A DNA stretch of 64,000 nt from an uncultured Sphaerochaeta sp. Lineage in GTDB: Bacteria > Spirochaetota > Spirochaetia > Sphaerochaetales > Sphaerochaetaceae. The position numbers and the translations under genes are program-made. The notes under the pieces were generated by a model. It did not search any database. It worked only from the letters and a program-made list of their open reading frames with translations, and was not told the DNA's origin. Where the stretch lies: NCBI RefSeq assembly GCF_963667405.1, contig NZ_OY763408.1, forward strand, positions 891,757 to 955,756, written 5' to 3'. Below, piece by piece: positions 31,970-41,763 of the stretch (positions are counted from its first letter, which is position 1; each line of letters starts with the position of its first letter).

Positions 31970-32799
31970 TACAGGAATATGTCGTAGCAACCGATACCGA
32001 AGATGCGCTGAAATTGAAGCGCAACAAGAATAAGAGTGTGTTCTACGCGGGTGGGACGGAGATCAACCGCCTCCATTCGAAGGTGGATGCAAAGGTGGCC
32101 ATCAGCCTGGCAAAGCTTGGGCTGGACACCATCACCGATGAGGGTTCCTATATCCGCATCGGGAGCATGGTGACAATGCAAAAGCTGGTGGAGTCGGCCC
32201 TGGTGCCCCAGTGGCTCAAGGATGCAGCTCTCTTCTGCGGCAGTTTTACCCGCAGGAACATGGCAACGATCGGGGGAAACCTCGCCCTGATGAGCGACCA
32301 GTCCTATCTTGCCCCGGCTCTGCTTGCATCACGCTGTCGCTTGCTTACCGCCAACCTTACCGAGGGTGGTGCGTACAACGAGGACAATATTCCCATCAGG
32401 GAATACCATGCGTATCACCAGCAGTTCAGTGGGACCCTGATTCTTGCAATCAGCCTCTCCAAGGACAGCCGATACGTCGGCACCAAGAGATTCTCCAACA
32501 GTGCACAGAACAGTGCAGCCGTGACGGTTGGCTTTGGGGCAACCCAGAACAGCGAACAGGTCATTGACCATGTCCGCGTGTTTGCTGCCGTACATGGCAG
32601 TACCGTGCAACGCCTCAATGCCGTGGAGAATGCCATCGAGAACGGAGAACTGACTACCCCGGCAGACGTACAACTTGCCGTACACCAGGCGGTTGCCGCC
32701 CTGGATGACCATGTGGGAAGTTCTGCCTACAAGCGCTACATCGCCAGTGAGGGTGTCGCCCAACTCTTCGCCGCATTTCTGAAAGGAGGCGCCAAATGA
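31966..32799 (+). CDS. ygfM: FAD-binding subunit of a molybdenum hydroxylase (YgfM-like)
   Basis: 277 residues. SVFYAGGTEINRL (about 25) is the first FAD loop and SFTRRNMATIGGNLALMS (about 92) the second, as in xanthine dehydrogenase medium subunits. The C-terminal domain of this family is present in short form. It overlaps the next gene (ATGA). With XdhD it should form the FAD-containing purine hydroxylase, passing electrons from the molybdenum centre. Confidence 0.85.
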   Translation: MIQEYVVATDTEDALKLKRNKNKSVFYAGGTEINRLHSKVDAKVAISLAKLGLDTITDEGSYIRIGSMVTMQKLVESALVPQWLKDAALFCGSFTRRNMATIGGNLALMSDQSYLAPALLASRCRLLTANLTEGGAYNEDNIPIREYHAYHQQFSGTLILAISLSKDSRYVGTKRFSNSAQNSAAVTVGFGATQNSEQVIDHVRVFAAVHGSTVQRLNAVENAIENGELTTPADVQLAVHQAVAALDDHVGSSAYKRYIASEGVAQLFAAFLKGGAK

Positions 32800-35675
32800 A
32801 CAAGATTTCCTTCTCTGTGAACGGAAAGAACCATAGCATCACCTGTGAGCAGGCTGAGTCCTTGCGCTCTGTCTTGGTGCGCCTGGGGTACCAAAGCGTC
32901 CGGGACAGTGATGACAAGGAAGGCTTTGCCGGAAGTGATACCGTCATCTTCAATGATGTGCCCGTGTACGCGAACCTGATGCTTGCCCAGCAGGCTGAAG
33001 GAGCTGAGATAAGGACCGCGGAGTCGCTGGGAAACAGCCGCAACCTGCATGTGGTCCAGCAGGCCATGATTGATGCGGGTGTGGTCCAGAGTGCCTACAA
33101 TGCTCCTGCGGCAGCACTGCTGCTGGCTTGGTTGCTGGAACATGAGAGCAACCCCACACGTGCACAGATTGATGAGGTGCTCAGCGGCATCTTCATTCGT
33201 GACACGGGGTATGAGCACTACTACCTGGCAGTGAAGCTGGCAGTGGAGAGGATGCAGACCGGTTCCTACAAGAGTGAAATCTCTCCCACCTTCCGCGAGC
33301 ATCTCACCTATGTGGGCAAGCCCAAGGGAAAGGTGGATGGACCTCAGCTGGTTGCCGGTGAGAGCTCTTTCGTTGAAGACCGTGTACTGCCCGGTTACCA
33401 CACCATGGTGCTTCTCCGAAGCCCCTATGCCCATGCTTACATCACCAAGATTGACACCAGCAAAGCATTGGCCATGGAAGGTGTGATAAGCATCATCACC
33501 CATGAGAACTGCCCCGATGTGTTCTACATGCAGGCCGGCCAGGGCAATCCTGAGCCCAGTCCGCACGACCGCAGGCTCTTCAACCGCAAGGTTCGCCATG
33601 TCGGCGATCGTGTTGCTGCCATCGTTGCAGAAACCGAAGAGCAGGCACTTGCTGCCCGTGCTGCGATCAAGGTTGAGTACGAAGTGCTCAAGCCGGTCTT
33701 CACGGTGGAAGAGGCAATGTCCGAGGGTGCTCCCCTGGTGCATAATGGGGTGGTTGAGTATCGTGCAGGAGCCCCTGCAGATCTTGACCAGTACAACAAG
33801 AGTGCAGATCCCAGGGATGGGAAGGTCATCTACCAGTTCCCGCTTCACGGCGATATCAGGCACAATGTGGCCTCTGCCGCCCACGGAAAGATCGGGGATG
33901 TGGAGAAGGGATTCAAGGAAGCTGATGCTGTGGTCGAACGGACCTACCAGACCAGTCAGATCCAATGCACTCCGCTTGAACCGCATATCTGCTATGCCAA
34001 GATTGATGGCGGTCGCCTCGTAGTGCACGCGTCCACCCAGGTTCCTTACCACGTACGACGCATTGTTGCCTGGGTCTGCCAGATTCCCGAGAACAAGATC
34101 CGCGTCATCAAGGAACGGGTAGGGGGCGGATACGGTTCCAAGCAAGACATCCTGGTTGAGGATCTGGTAGGCTATGCCACTTGGATCACCGGCAAGCCGA
34201 TTCTCTACCGCAATACCCGTGCAGAGGAGTTCATCGCCAACTCCACCCGTCACCCGATGCGTGTCACGGTGAAGATGGGAGCGAAGAAGGACGGTACGAT
34301 CACTGCAGTTTACATGGACGTACGGGCCAACACCGGTCCCTATGGAAACCACTGCCTTACCGTACCGATGAATGCATGCTCGAAGACCCTGCCGCTGCTC
34401 AAGTGCGACAACATGAAGTTCGATGTCATCACCTACTATACCAACATTCCGCCAACCGGTGCCTATCAGGGGTACGGTGCGCCGAAGGGTACCTATGGAC
34501 TGATGACCTGTATGGCTGAACTTGCCGACGAGCTGGGCATCGACTACTACGAGATGGCCATGAAGAACAAGGTTGAACCCGGCTACATGCTTGAGATCCT
34601 CAAGGGTCTCGGGGAAGGCCGTGAGGGCAAGGTTGTTCCTGTCGGCTCCTGCGGTCTGGATGAAGCGCTCACCAAGGGTGCCAAGATGATCAAATGGGGC
34701 AAGAAGGAGATGTCGGATGATCCTGACTGGAAGATCGGCAAGGGTTTTGCCATGATCCAGCAGGGAAGCGGACTTCCCGGTCTCGACCACTCCAACGCTT
34801 GGGCAAAATTGCTGACTGACGGAACGTTCCAGATTTTCAGCGGTGGTGCCGACCTGGGAACCGGTCTCGATACCATCAGTGCCAAGATGATCAGCGAAGC
34901 ATTCTGTGTCCCGATGGACTTGGTGACAGTAACCAGCGGCGATACCGACAGCTGTACCTTTGACACCGGTGCGTATGCCTCCAGTGGTACCTACTTCAGC
35001 GGCGGAGCTTCCTATCTGGCAGCCGAAGACCTGAAGAAGAACCTTCTGGATGAGGCAGCCTACCAGATGGGGGAAAAGGTAGAAGATCTCATCGTGCGCG
35101 CTCCTGGGGAGGTGTACAGCACCAAGACAGGAAAGACGCTCAGCTACGCACAGCTCAGCCACGATGCCCTGACGGGTACCGGACGCGGGCAGGTGATGGG
35201 AAGGGCTTCCTTCACAACCGGCCACAACTCCATTCCGTACGGCGCCCACTTCGCTCAGGTGGCGGTGAATGTGCGAACCGGACAGGTCAAGGTGCAGAAG
35301 TACTATGCCCTGCAGGATGCCGGCACTCCGATCAACCCCGAGCTCGCCCTGTGCCAGATGTATGGGGCTGCGCTCAAATCCATCGGTCATACCCTCTATG
35401 AGGACATGCTCCTGGATGAGAACGGGGTGTGCGTGAATCCCACCCTCTCTGAGTATGGGGTTCCGATGATCAGTGAGAAGCCCGAGGATTTCCAGGCGGT
35501 TCTGATCGACATCAACGATGAGGTCGGCCCGTATGGAGCAAAATCCATCAGTGAGATCGCCACCAATGGTGCTGCCCCGGCAATCGCCATTGCAATTCAC
35601 GATGCCGTTGGTATCTGGATGCGCAACTGGCCGTTCTCACCGGAGAAAATCCTGAAGGAATTGGGCAAGATCTAA
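32796..35675 (+). CDS. xdhD: XdhD-like molybdopterin hydroxylase with degenerate iron-sulfur domain
   Basis: 959 residues, like E. coli XdhD. Residues 1-160 have the fold of the two-cluster [2Fe-2S] subunit, but the cysteine positions are replaced (EGFAGSD.. where CGxGxCG is expected, VVQSAYNAPAAAL where a CGFCTPG-type motif is expected). E. coli XdhD shows the same loss. Molybdopterin domain motifs: ERVGGGYGSKQDI (about 440), GAYQGYGAPKG (about 555), QGSGLPG (about 657), and the active-site region GPYGAKSISEIATNGAAPAIA near 910 with the catalytic Glu. It probably oxidises a purine. Confidence 0.87.
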   Translation: MNKISFSVNGKNHSITCEQAESLRSVLVRLGYQSVRDSDDKEGFAGSDTVIFNDVPVYANLMLAQQAEGAEIRTAESLGNSRNLHVVQQAMIDAGVVQSAYNAPAAALLLAWLLEHESNPTRAQIDEVLSGIFIRDTGYEHYYLAVKLAVERMQTGSYKSEISPTFREHLTYVGKPKGKVDGPQLVAGESSFVEDRVLPGYHTMVLLRSPYAHAYITKIDTSKALAMEGVISIITHENCPDVFYMQAGQGNPEPSPHDRRLFNRKVRHVGDRVAAIVAETEEQALAARAAIKVEYEVLKPVFTVEEAMSEGAPLVHNGVVEYRAGAPADLDQYNKSADPRDGKVIYQFPLHGDIRHNVASAAHGKIGDVEKGFKEADAVVERTYQTSQIQCTPLEPHICYAKIDGGRLVVHASTQVPYHVRRIVAWVCQIPENKIRVIKERVGGGYGSKQDILVEDLVGYATWITGKPILYRNTRAEEFIANSTRHPMRVTVKMGAKKDGTITAVYMDVRANTGPYGNHCLTVPMNACSKTLPLLKCDNMKFDVITYYTNIPPTGAYQGYGAPKGTYGLMTCMAELADELGIDYYEMAMKNKVEPGYMLEILKGLGEGREGKVVPVGSCGLDEALTKGAKMIKWGKKEMSDDPDWKIGKGFAMIQQGSGLPGLDHSNAWAKLLTDGTFQIFSGGADLGTGLDTISAKMISEAFCVPMDLVTVTSGDTDSCTFDTGAYASSGTYFSGGASYLAAEDLKKNLLDEAAYQMGEKVEDLIVRAPGEVYSTKTGKTLSYAQLSHDALTGTGRGQVMGRASFTTGHNSIPYGAHFAQVAVNVRTGQVKVQKYYALQDAGTPINPELALCQMYGAALKSIGHTLYEDMLLDENGVCVNPTLSEYGVPMISEKPEDFQAVLIDINDEVGPYGAKSISEIATNGAAPAIAIAIHDAVGIWMRNWPFSPEKILKELGKI

Positions 35676-35683
35676 GGATACTT

Positions 35684-35697
35684 GCAACAAACTGCAA
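35684..35697 (-). promoter_or_regulatory. TTGC-N6-TTGC box, copy 2 (ygeW)
   Basis: On the minus strand TTGCAGTTTGTTGC. It lies 8 bases after the xdhD stop and 90 bases before ygeW, with a likely ygeW promoter between. A GGCACT/AGTGCC hairpin (35715-35736) follows. Confidence 0.5.
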
Positions 35698-35786
35698 CAA
35701 TAAATCTAGACAACGGCACTCCGTCATGGTATAGTGCCATTGTCTGGATTTTCTTTATGAACAATACCACTGGAGGTTTCCCCAAC

Positions 35787-36986
35787 ATGAAGGACAAAGC
35801 CACTATTAAGCAGATGATTGAGGAGCTTAAGACCCTCAAAACCGACAACATGTATCTCAACGACTTCTTCCACACCTGGAAAGAGTCCGATGATGAGATT
35901 GCTGCCACATTCCAGGTAGCAGAAGTTCTTCGCGCCATGCGCGAGAACAACATTTCCACCAAGGTGTTTGATAGTGGTCTCGGAATCTCCGTGTTCCGTG
36001 ACAACTCCACCCGCACCCGTTTCAGCTTCGCCAGCGCCTGCAACCTGCTTGGCCTGGAAGTGCAGGACCTCGATGAGAAGACCAGCCAGATCGCACATGG
36101 TGAGACCATTCGCGAGACTGCAAACATGGTCAGCTTCATGGCTGATGTCATCGGTATCCGCGATGATATGTACATCGGCAAGGGTCACACCTACATGAAG
36201 ACTGTTGCTGAGGCTGTCCAGGATGGCTATGATGACGGCGTGCTTGAGCAGAGACCCACCCTGGTGAACCTGCAGTGCGACATCGACCACCCGACCCAGT
36301 CCATGGCTGACATGCTGCACGTGATCAACCACTTTGGTGGTGTCGAGAACCTCAAGGGCAAGAAAGTTGCAATGACCTGGGCATACAGCCCCTCCTACGG
36401 CAAGCCGCTTTCCGTTCCGCAGGGCATCATCGGTCTGTTCACCCGCTTCGGCATGGATGTCGTCCTTGCTCACCCCGAAGGGTACAATGTGATGGCTGAG
36501 GTCGAGGAAGTTGCCAAGGAGAACGCAAAGAAGAGCGGTGGCTCCTACAAGCGCGTCGAATCCATGGAAGAGGCTTTCAAGGATGCAGACATCGTCTACC
36601 CGAAGAGCTGGGCTCCCTTTGCCGTCATGGAAGAGAGAACCAAGATTGTCGAGCAGGGTGATCAGGAAGCTCTGAAGGCTCTTGAGAAGACCTGTCTGGC
36701 CAACAATGCAAAGTTCAAGGAATGGACCTGCACCGAAGACCTGATGAAGACCACCAAGGACGGAAAGGCCCTGTACATGCACTGCCTGCCTGCCGACATC
36801 TCCGGTCTCTCCTGCAAGGAAGGTGAGGTTGAGGCTTCTGTGTTCGACCGCTATCTGGTACCCCTCTACAAGGAAGCCAGCTACAAGCCGTACATCATCG
36901 CAGCCATGATCTTCCTGGCCAAGTTCCAGAACCCCTCCGCAAAGCTCGAGGAGCTGCTGGAGAGCGCTGTGAAGAGGATCAAGTAA
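35787..36986 (+). CDS. ygeW: YgeW-like knotted carbamoyltransferase
   Basis: 399 residues from ATG 35787 (TGGAGG upstream). FRDNSTRTRFSFASACNLLG is the carbamoyl-phosphate site (S-T-R-T-R) near residue 73; HPTQSMADMLHV (about 170) and MHCLPADISG (about 330) are other conserved motifs. The acceptor loop differs from ornithine transcarbamylase, as in YgeW, whose natural acceptor is tied to purine-derived ureido compounds. It may make carbamoyl phosphate by the reverse reaction and so give ATP. A terminator follows at 37015. Confidence 0.88.
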   Translation: MKDKATIKQMIEELKTLKTDNMYLNDFFHTWKESDDEIAATFQVAEVLRAMRENNISTKVFDSGLGISVFRDNSTRTRFSFASACNLLGLEVQDLDEKTSQIAHGETIRETANMVSFMADVIGIRDDMYIGKGHTYMKTVAEAVQDGYDDGVLEQRPTLVNLQCDIDHPTQSMADMLHVINHFGGVENLKGKKVAMTWAYSPSYGKPLSVPQGIIGLFTRFGMDVVLAHPEGYNVMAEVEEVAKENAKKSGGSYKRVESMEEAFKDADIVYPKSWAPFAVMEERTKIVEQGDQEALKALEKTCLANNAKFKEWTCTEDLMKTTKDGKALYMHCLPADISGLSCKEGEVEASVFDRYLVPLYKEASYKPYIIAAMIFLAKFQNPSAKLEELLESAVKRIK

Positions 36987-37014
36987 GCATTCTCAGCCAA
37001 TCTTGTTTGAACGG

Positions 37015-37036
37015 GAGCCGGAAGCAATTCCGGCTC
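37015..37036. terminator. terminator between ygeW and the glyoxalase-like gene
   Basis: GAGCCGGAA-GCAA-TTCCGGCTC, a 9-bp perfect stem with a GCAA tetraloop. The T-run on the plus side is weak; it serves convergent genes. Confidence 0.75.
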
Positions 37037-37045
37037 TCATGCTTT

Positions 37046-37411
37046 TCAGGCCTTTTGCTCCACGAATTGGATCTTCACCCCGTTGGGATCGAGGATATAG
37101 AAGAATCGTACCGATGGGTTGGGGGAGAAGGGGCCGGCATAGATGTCCAAGCCCTGTTCCTTGATGAAGGTCATCTTCTCATCAAGACTCTGCACGGCAA
37201 AGCCGAGGCTGATGTTTTTTGAGAAAGGTTCAATAGCTTCCCCTTGGTGATGGATGAGTTCCACTTTCGTCTCATCGCTGCCCAAGAAAGCAAGCTCAGT
37301 CTCCTCAGAGCTTTTCACCCGTCTGATGAGCGGCAGTGAGACCATCTTCTGGTAGAATGCCAAGCTCTCATCCATGTCACGAACCGTTATTGTTGTCCAA
37401 AGAAATTGCAT
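37046..37411 (-). CDS. VOC-family (glyoxalase-like) protein
   Basis: 121 residues from ATG 37411 with GTGAGG upstream. Two beta-alpha-beta-beta-beta units: TTITVRDMDESLAFYQKMVSLPL...ELAFLG..KVELIHH and ISLGFAVQSLDEKMTFIKEQGLDIYAGP...FFYILDPNGVKIQFVEQ. Metal ligands include His and Glu in the expected strands. The substrate is unknown. Confidence 0.8.
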   Translation of the reverse strand: MQFLWTTITVRDMDESLAFYQKMVSLPLIRRVKSSEETELAFLGSDETKVELIHHQGEAIEPFSKNISLGFAVQSLDEKMTFIKEQGLDIYAGPFSPNPSVRFFYILDPNGVKIQFVEQKA

Positions 37412-37418
37412 AGATACC

Positions 37419-38633
37419 TCACAACGAAAGATGATGTACTGCCAGTAATGCAGTGGAACACGCAGCTTGGAGGTTGAACCCCCCGCTTTCCCCATCATAG
37501 TCGAGCATTTCACCGCAGAAAAACAAGCCTTTCTGCAGGGTCGACTCCATGCGTTTGCGGTCGACCTCAGCGAGATTCACTCCTCCGGCGGTGACCATTG
37601 CGGATTGGAAGCCTTTGACCGAGGAGACCGTGAACGGATGGTTTGTGATCAGGCGGACCAGCTGTATTCGGTTCTGTTTGCTCAAATCCCCTGCCTTGGT
37701 CTCAACCTTGAGGGAAAGCGAGGAGATCAAGGTCTGAGCTAGTGCTGAGAAGAGGCCAGCTTCCTTGAGCAGGGTGGAGACCTGCTTCTTTGGCTGGGCA
37801 AGCAAGAGCGCATGCATCTCCTTCTCCAGGGCAGTCTTGTTTGTGCAGCTGAGCAGGGATGCCGTGATACGGTCCCCTTTCAGGATTGATCGCGAAGCGG
37901 TGAGGATGACCGGCCCGCTGAGCCCGTCGTGGGTGAAGAGCACATCCCCCACCGCTTGTGCATAGCGCTTCGATTCCCCTTTGCGAAAAAACTCCACCTG
38001 GACGGACCGAAGGGAGTTCCCTGCAAGATGACGATAGGGATAGTCCTCGACGGCTATGGCTGCAAGGCCGCTCTTGGGGGGTACAATGCCATGACCCAGC
38101 ATTTTTGCAAGCTGGTAGCCGCTGCCGTCACTGCCTGTCCGAGGGTAGCTCATCCCACCGGTTGCCAGCAGCAGGTTCCTGGTTTCAAACACTCCACGAC
38201 TGGTCCGTACAAGAAATGAGGTCTCATCCGGCTTGCTGATCTCTTCCACCTTGGTATCGAGCATGATGGCAGCCCTGCTCTCCCGGACCAGCAGGTCACG
38301 GATCTGGTGGGCATCGAGGCTTTTGGGGAAGACTTTCCCATCCTCCCGTACAACCAAGGGACACCCCCGTTGCTCGAACCACGAGAAGAGTGCCGAAGGG
38401 GGGAGGTTCTGCAGGGCGGGGAGCAGGAAATTCCTCTGCTCCTTGCCTCCAAAGTGGGAGAGAAACGCCTCGACCGAAAGCGTGTTGGTGATGTTGCACA
38501 TCCCCCCTCCGGTGATGAGCACCTTTTTTCCGACCTCCGAAGTATGTTCGATCAGAAGGGCATTGCGGGTGGGGAGATTGGCAGAGGCAAAGAGGCCAGC
38601 AGCCCCTCCTCCGATGATGATCACGTCGTACAT
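37419..38633 (-). CDS. HI0933/YhiN-family flavoprotein
   Basis: 404 residues. N-terminal FAD motif DVIIIGGGAAGLFASANL and the family signature VGKKVLITGGGMCNITN (about 35) are followed by LLATGGMSYPRTGSDGSGYQLA (about 155) and a C-terminal GLFFCGEMLDYDGESGGFNLQ. Members are NAD(P)/FAD oxidoreductases (BaiN, RdsA-like) of uncertain physiological substrate. Confidence 0.87.
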   Translation of the reverse strand: MYDVIIIGGGAAGLFASANLPTRNALLIEHTSEVGKKVLITGGGMCNITNTLSVEAFLSHFGGKEQRNFLLPALQNLPPSALFSWFEQRGCPLVVREDGKVFPKSLDAHQIRDLLVRESRAAIMLDTKVEEISKPDETSFLVRTSRGVFETRNLLLATGGMSYPRTGSDGSGYQLAKMLGHGIVPPKSGLAAIAVEDYPYRHLAGNSLRSVQVEFFRKGESKRYAQAVGDVLFTHDGLSGPVILTASRSILKGDRITASLLSCTNKTALEKEMHALLLAQPKKQVSTLLKEAGLFSALAQTLISSLSLKVETKAGDLSKQNRIQLVRLITNHPFTVSSVKGFQSAMVTAGGVNLAEVDRKRMESTLQKGLFFCGEMLDYDGESGGFNLQAACSTALLAVHHLSL

Positions 38634-38707
38634 ATGCTCATCCTAGCAGACTCAGTCTCTTGTGTCTTGGGCTGGACAGGAGTATATAGAAACAAGAGGG
38701 TCTGTCT

Positions 38708-39310
38708 ATGAGACGAGTTGTATCCTTTCTCTTGCTCCTGTTGGTCCCGCTCTCTTCTCTTTGTGCACTCCAAGGGCTTGGTGTGCAAACACTGTACAGG
38801 AAGACGCAAGGTTCTCTGGTGATCGAGGGAAGTCGGAGCGAGTACAGCGGAACTGAGTTTGAAGTGCTGCTCTCCAGCAGGACCCTCGTGTATGACAGCT
38901 ATGTGGTTTCCTTCTTCGGGGGAGTGAACAAAGCCCTCTCCCTGTCCGAGGATGGGGTTCCCGCTGATGTCTCCTCCTATCCCAATGCCTTCTTCTACGG
39001 CCTGGGCAACAGCGTGGTGCTTCCCTTGGATTCTGCGTTGCTTCTGGAGATAGGGTGTGCCGTATCGGCAACCTATCTGCAGCACACCATTGGGACAACA
39101 CACTACGATGTGCGGACGACCCATGTGAGAATTGGGGGAAACGTGGGAGTTGGGGAGCTTGAGGGAGGCATGTTCACCGTAGGGCTTGAGTATGCCCTCC
39201 CCTTGGAGGGGAGGATCATACGCGATGATGGGAGCACAACCAAGCTGTATAGGGTGCTGTATTCAGGTTCGGCATTCTCCATCTCTGCGGGCTTTGCCTT
39301 TCATCTCTAG
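38708..39310 (+). CDS. exported protein, outer-membrane barrel-like
   Basis: 200 residues. A signal peptide (MRRVVSFLLLLLVPLSSLCA) is followed by alternating polar and apolar strands ending in aromatic FAFHL, the usual last strand of an outer-membrane barrel. About 8 strands can be counted. It may be a small outer-membrane protein of the spirochaete envelope. No family name can be given. Confidence 0.6.
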   Translation: MRRVVSFLLLLLVPLSSLCALQGLGVQTLYRKTQGSLVIEGSRSEYSGTEFEVLLSSRTLVYDSYVVSFFGGVNKALSLSEDGVPADVSSYPNAFFYGLGNSVVLPLDSALLLEIGCAVSATYLQHTIGTTHYDVRTTHVRIGGNVGVGELEGGMFTVGLEYALPLEGRIIRDDGSTTKLYRVLYSGSAFSISAGFAFHL

Positions 39311-40321
39311 TTACGATTGGTATCCGTAGTAGGGCTTGAACCAGGAGACGAAGTTTTCCAAGCCCTGTTCCAACGTGGTGTCGGGCTTGAAGTCAAAGTC
39401 GGCCATGAGATCGGTCACATCGGCATAGGTCTGGTACACATCCCCATCCTGCATGGGAAGGTACTCCTTCACCGCTTCCTTGCCCAAGCACTGCTCAAGG
39501 ATCTCGACAAAGCGGCTCAGCCGTACCGGCTTGTTGTTTCCGATGTTGTACACCTTGTACTGGTCCCCGAATTCGTTTGCTTTGGGAGGATTGGGGATGA
39601 TGCGTTCCAACGCTGCGATGATGTCATCGACATAGGTGAAGTCACGCCACATGTCCCCCTTGTTGAACACCTTGATGCTCTTGTCCTCCATGATGCGTTT
39701 GCTGAAGGAGAAATAGGCCATATCGGGTCTGCCGTAGGGGCCGTAGACGGTAAAAAAGCGCAGCCCTGTGGACGGGATGTGATAGAGATGCGTATAGGCG
39801 TGGGCCATCAGCTCGTTCGACTTCTTGGTTGCCGCATAGAGGCTTACCGGGTTGTCGACCTTGTCCGTGGTGGAGTAGGGGATCTTGCTGTTCAGACCGT
39901 ATACGGATGAGGAAGATGCGTACACCAGGTGTTTCACCTCATGGTGGCGGCAGAGTTCGAGGATATTGAGAAAACCGACCAGGTTCGATTGCAGATAGGC
40001 ATACGGGTTGTCGATGCTGTAGCGCACCCCGGCTTGGGCCGCCAGGTTGACCACATACTCCACGGCATGGCGTTTGAAGATGGTATCGAGCTCGGCATAG
40101 TTGGTCAGGTCAGTCCTGTAGAAGGTAAAGTGTTCGCAAGCGAGCAACCTCAGCCGTTCCTCTTTCAGGCTTACCTCATAATAGTCATTGAGATTGTCCA
40201 CTGCGATGACCGTACAGCCGAGAGCGAGCAATTTTCTTGCAAGATGAAAGCCGATGAAACCAGCAGCACCGGTGACAAGATATACCTTTGAAGTATCCAA
40301 ATGAACCAAATCCTTTCGCAT
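39311..40321 (-). CDS. UDP-glucuronate 4-epimerase-like protein
   Basis: 336 residues of the extended SDR family. TGAAGFIGFHLARKLLALGCTVIAVDNLNDYYEVSLKEERL is the NAD site and the CapI-type signature; SSSSVYG (about 124) and YAATKKSNELMAH (Y-x-x-x-K, about 151) give the catalytic residues; VYGPYGRPDMAYFSF is typical of UDP-glucuronate epimerases. It makes UDP-galacturonate for surface polysaccharide. Confidence 0.87.
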   Translation of the reverse strand: MRKDLVHLDTSKVYLVTGAAGFIGFHLARKLLALGCTVIAVDNLNDYYEVSLKEERLRLLACEHFTFYRTDLTNYAELDTIFKRHAVEYVVNLAAQAGVRYSIDNPYAYLQSNLVGFLNILELCRHHEVKHLVYASSSSVYGLNSKIPYSTTDKVDNPVSLYAATKKSNELMAHAYTHLYHIPSTGLRFFTVYGPYGRPDMAYFSFSKRIMEDKSIKVFNKGDMWRDFTYVDDIIAALERIIPNPPKANEFGDQYKVYNIGNNKPVRLSRFVEILEQCLGKEAVKEYLPMQDGDVYQTYADVTDLMADFDFKPDTTLEQGLENFVSWFKPYYGYQS

Positions 40322-40383
40322 TTCCTACTCCTCACATCCGCCATTGTATCCGAGAACATGCTATGTGGGTAGATGCATAAAAA

Positions 40384-40407
40384 ACTGGACCCCTTGTGAG
40401 GTCCAGT
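40384..40407 (-). terminator. terminator of the purine permease gene
   Basis: ACTGGACC pairs with GGTCCAGT around an 8-nt loop and is followed on the minus strand by TTTTTT. A second palindrome GAGCACGTGCTC lies between it and the gene. Confidence 0.85.
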
Positions 40408-40429
40408 TGCAAGAACAGAGCACGTGCTC

Positions 40430-41716
40430 TTAGAGGGCGCCGAAGAGAATCTTCAGCACGAACAGACCGAACACAACCCAAGTCATCGGGGAAACGTCTT
40501 TGGTCTTCTTGGTGAACAGCTTGAGCAGCACGAAGGAGAGGATACCAAACATGATACCATCGGCGATGCTGTAGGCCACAACCATGAAGATGATGGTCAG
40601 GAAGGCCGGAATGGCTTCGGTCATCTCGTTCCACTCGATTTCCTTGACCGGGCTCATCATCATGACACCGACGATGATCAGGGCAGGAGCGGTGGCTGCA
40701 CTGGGGATCGAACCAAAGAGGGGTTCGAGGAACAGTGACAGGGCGAAGAGGATTGCAACCACAAGAGCGGTAAGACCGGTGCGGCCACCCTCGACAACGC
40801 CGGAGGAGGACTCGACGAAGGTCGTGACGGTGGAAGTACCGAGCATAGCACCAGCGGTGGTACCGATTGCATCAGCAAACAGGGCTTCCTTGCAGTTGGG
40901 AATCGATCCGTCAGCCTGGACCATGTCAGCCTTGGTTGCGCAGCCGATCAGGGTTCCGACGGTGTCGAACATATCAACAAAGAGGAAGGTGAACATGATG
41001 ACGACAAAGTCGATGCTCAGGATGTTGCCAAACTCAAACGGGAAGAAGTACGGGGCGGGAGGTACAAACGAACCGCCGGCATACTTGGTGATCCCGAAGG
41101 GAATGCCAATGATGGTGGTGATGACGATACCGATCAGCAGGGCGCCGTTCACCTTGTGGGCGAGCAGGATGCCGGTGATGATCAGGCCGATCATGGCAAG
41201 GCCGGGGGCTCCCATGAACCAATCAGCATTGAGGCTGACCAGCGTGGCGCCGTCGACGATGATGCCTGCATTCTGCATGCCGATGAAAGCGATGAAGAGT
41301 CCGATACCGACTCCAATTGCTTTCTTCAGGTTTGCAGGGATGCTGTTGACGATCGCTTCACGGATGTTCACTGCGGTCAGGATCAGGAAGATGATACCTT
41401 CCACGAATACTGCGGTCAGTGCAAACTGCCAGCTGTATCCCATTCCCAGTACGACCGTGTAGGCGAGGAAGGCGTTGAGCCCCATGCCCGGTGCGAGCGC
41501 GAACGGCAGGTTGGCCACCAAGGCCATGACGAGTGTGGCAATTGCAGACGCAATGGCGGTTGCTGCAAATACCTTTGAGAAATCCATTCCGGCGTCGGAA
41601 AGGATGCCAGGGTTGACGGCAAGAATGTAAGCCATGGTAAGGAAGGTGGTGATACCAGCCATAACTTCAGTCTTGACGGTCGTTTTTCGTTCCTTGAGCT
41701 TGAAAAACTTTTCCAT
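40430..41716 (-). CDS. AzgA-type purine permease (guanine/hypoxanthine family)
   Basis: 428 residues from ATG 41716 (AAGGAG upstream). About 12-14 membrane segments. ITTFLTMAYILAVNPGILSDAGM is the AzgA/YgfQ-type opening; ALAPGMGLNAFLAYTVVLGMGYSW (about 80) and MFTFLFVDMFDTVGTLIG (about 255) are substrate-site motifs of the NCS2-like azaguanine permeases; SSSGVVEGGRTGLTALV comes later. It brings in purine bases for the pathway and is divergent from adenine deaminase. Confidence 0.88.
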   Translation of the reverse strand: MEKFFKLKERKTTVKTEVMAGITTFLTMAYILAVNPGILSDAGMDFSKVFAATAIASAIATLVMALVANLPFALAPGMGLNAFLAYTVVLGMGYSWQFALTAVFVEGIIFLILTAVNIREAIVNSIPANLKKAIGVGIGLFIAFIGMQNAGIIVDGATLVSLNADWFMGAPGLAMIGLIITGILLAHKVNGALLIGIVITTIIGIPFGITKYAGGSFVPPAPYFFPFEFGNILSIDFVVIMFTFLFVDMFDTVGTLIGCATKADMVQADGSIPNCKEALFADAIGTTAGAMLGTSTVTTFVESSSGVVEGGRTGLTALVVAILFALSLFLEPLFGSIPSAATAPALIIVGVMMMSPVKEIEWNEMTEAIPAFLTIIFMVVAYSIADGIMFGILSFVLLKLFTKKTKDVSPMTWVVFGLFVLKILFGAL

Positions 41717-41763
41717 CGATGCACTCCTTGCAGATGTTTTGAATATGAACATTCTAGCGCATC

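Noticed and set aside
32736..35600. 954-codon minus-strand frame opposite xdhD
   Set aside because: It is antisense to a clear enzyme gene, with unnatural composition and no ribosome site; long shadows are common in GC-rich coding DNA.
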